A stretch of DNA of 7,325 bases, taken from Candidatus Aminicenantes bacterium UBA4085 (lineage in GTDB: Bacteria; Acidobacteriota; Aminicenantia; Aminicenantales; UBA4085). Positions 6,879 to 7,325 of the stretch are shown here, piece by piece. The stretch lies in assembly GCA_002383325.1 (NCBI GenBank), contig DFYJ01000097.1:1-7325 (forward strand), written 5' to 3'. The notes below the pieces were generated by a model. The model was not told where the DNA came from. It did not search any database and saw only the letters and a list, made by a program, of their open reading frames with translations. Each line of letters begins with the position of its first letter. The stretch's first letter is position 1. A program made the translations under genes and the position numbers.

Positions 6879-7325
6879 ATGACCGGCTCCCGCCGCATCG
6901 CTCTCGCCGCCCTGATCCTCATCCCCCTTCTCGGCTTCTCCCAAGCCGGCGTCCCCCCGACGAACGGGGACACCATCGCCCGCATCCGCGAGGAAGGCCT
7001 GCAGCGCTCCCAAGTCATGGACATCGTCGGCTACATGACCGATGTCATCGGACCCCGGCTGACGCTGTCCGAGGGCATGAAGAAAGGTCAGGCTTGGGCC
7101 AAGGACAAGTTCGTCCAACTGGGTCTGGAGAACGTGGCCCTGGAGCCGTTCATGGACTACGGCGTCTCCTGGGACAACGAATACGTCTCGCTCCATATGA
7201 TCGAGCCCGATTACCAGATGATGGTCGGCTACCCTCTGGCCCACACCCCCGGCACCAAGGGGAAGCTGACCCTGCCCGTGGTCATCGCCGACATCCAGAC
7301 TCGCAGCGGCCTGGAGAAGCTCAAG
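6879..7325 (+). CDS. Secreted M28-like metallopeptidase, N-terminal part (cut by window edge)
   Basis: The first 149 codons are present and the frame is open to the right edge. The start ATG is backed by AAGGAGG five bases upstream. Residues 1-23 form a Sec signal peptide (basic TGSRR, hydrophobic core, probable cleavage SQA-G). The mature start IARIREEGLQRSQVMDIVGY, then MTDVIGPRLTLSEGMKKGQ and WAKDKFVQLGLENVALEPF, is the stereotyped opening of secreted M28 (aminopeptidase-type) proteins of Acidobacteria-like bacteria. YPLAHTPGTKGKLTLPVV leads into the inserted PA-like region. The usual GPRLTGS reads GPRLTLS here. The zinc ligands of M28 lie further downstream and are outside the window, so activity cannot be judged. 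It is divergent from the S9 peptidase gene and probably acts with it in peptide degradation outside the cytoplasm. Confidence 0.82.
   Translation, partial: MTGSRRIALAALILIPLLGFSQAGVPPTNGDTIARIREEGLQRSQVMDIVGYMTDVIGPRLTLSEGMKKGQAWAKDKFVQLGLENVALEPFMDYGVSWDNEYVSLHMIEPDYQMMVGYPLAHTPGTKGKLTLPVVIADIQTRSGLEKLK

Overview
The window looks like a chromosomal piece of a GC-rich bacterium. Two secreted peptidases (S9/DPP-IV-like and M28-like), a NatA/NatB-type ABC exporter, a DHCW-motif cupin and a HerA-like ATPase suggest a protein-degrading heterotroph of the Acidobacteriota/Aminicenantes kind. That placement is an inference from gene style; there is no rRNA or other taxonomic marker here.

Layout from left to right: (i) the 3' part of a HerA-like P-loop ATPase gene that runs in from the left edge; (ii) a 1524-1780 gap holding a 120-bp palindromic repeat element (element A), a candidate sigma70-type promoter and a lone diverged repeat end just before a ribosome binding site; (iii) a tight plus-strand operon of ABC ATPase, ABC-2 permease and small cupin protein, with a 4-base overlap between the first two genes and an 11-base gap before the third; (iv) a 257-base gap between convergent genes, filled almost entirely by a second, longer member of the same repeat family (element B) with a diverged end nested inside it; (v) a minus-strand gene for a secreted S9 prolyl-oligopeptidase/DPP-IV-like peptidase; (vi) a 214-base divergent promoter region; (vii) the 5' part of a secreted M28-type peptidase gene cut by the right edge.

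The ABC pair should form one exporter: the ATPase drives the six-helix NatB-like permease. The cupin is translated from the same message but its link to transport is unknown. The two peptidases share a divergent control region, and both carry signal peptides, so they probably break down peptides outside the cytoplasm.

The least ordinary content is the repeat family. Two full palindromes and two diverged ends sit exactly at gene borders. Within each full element the two arms agree at the one base where the elements differ. The AT-rich edge of the elements supplies the stop codon of two genes and the last three codons of one. This resembles REP/RAYT-type or MITE-like elements, but no transposase lies in the window. 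I see no tRNA, rRNA, CRISPR array, complete insertion sequence or recognisable defence cassette.
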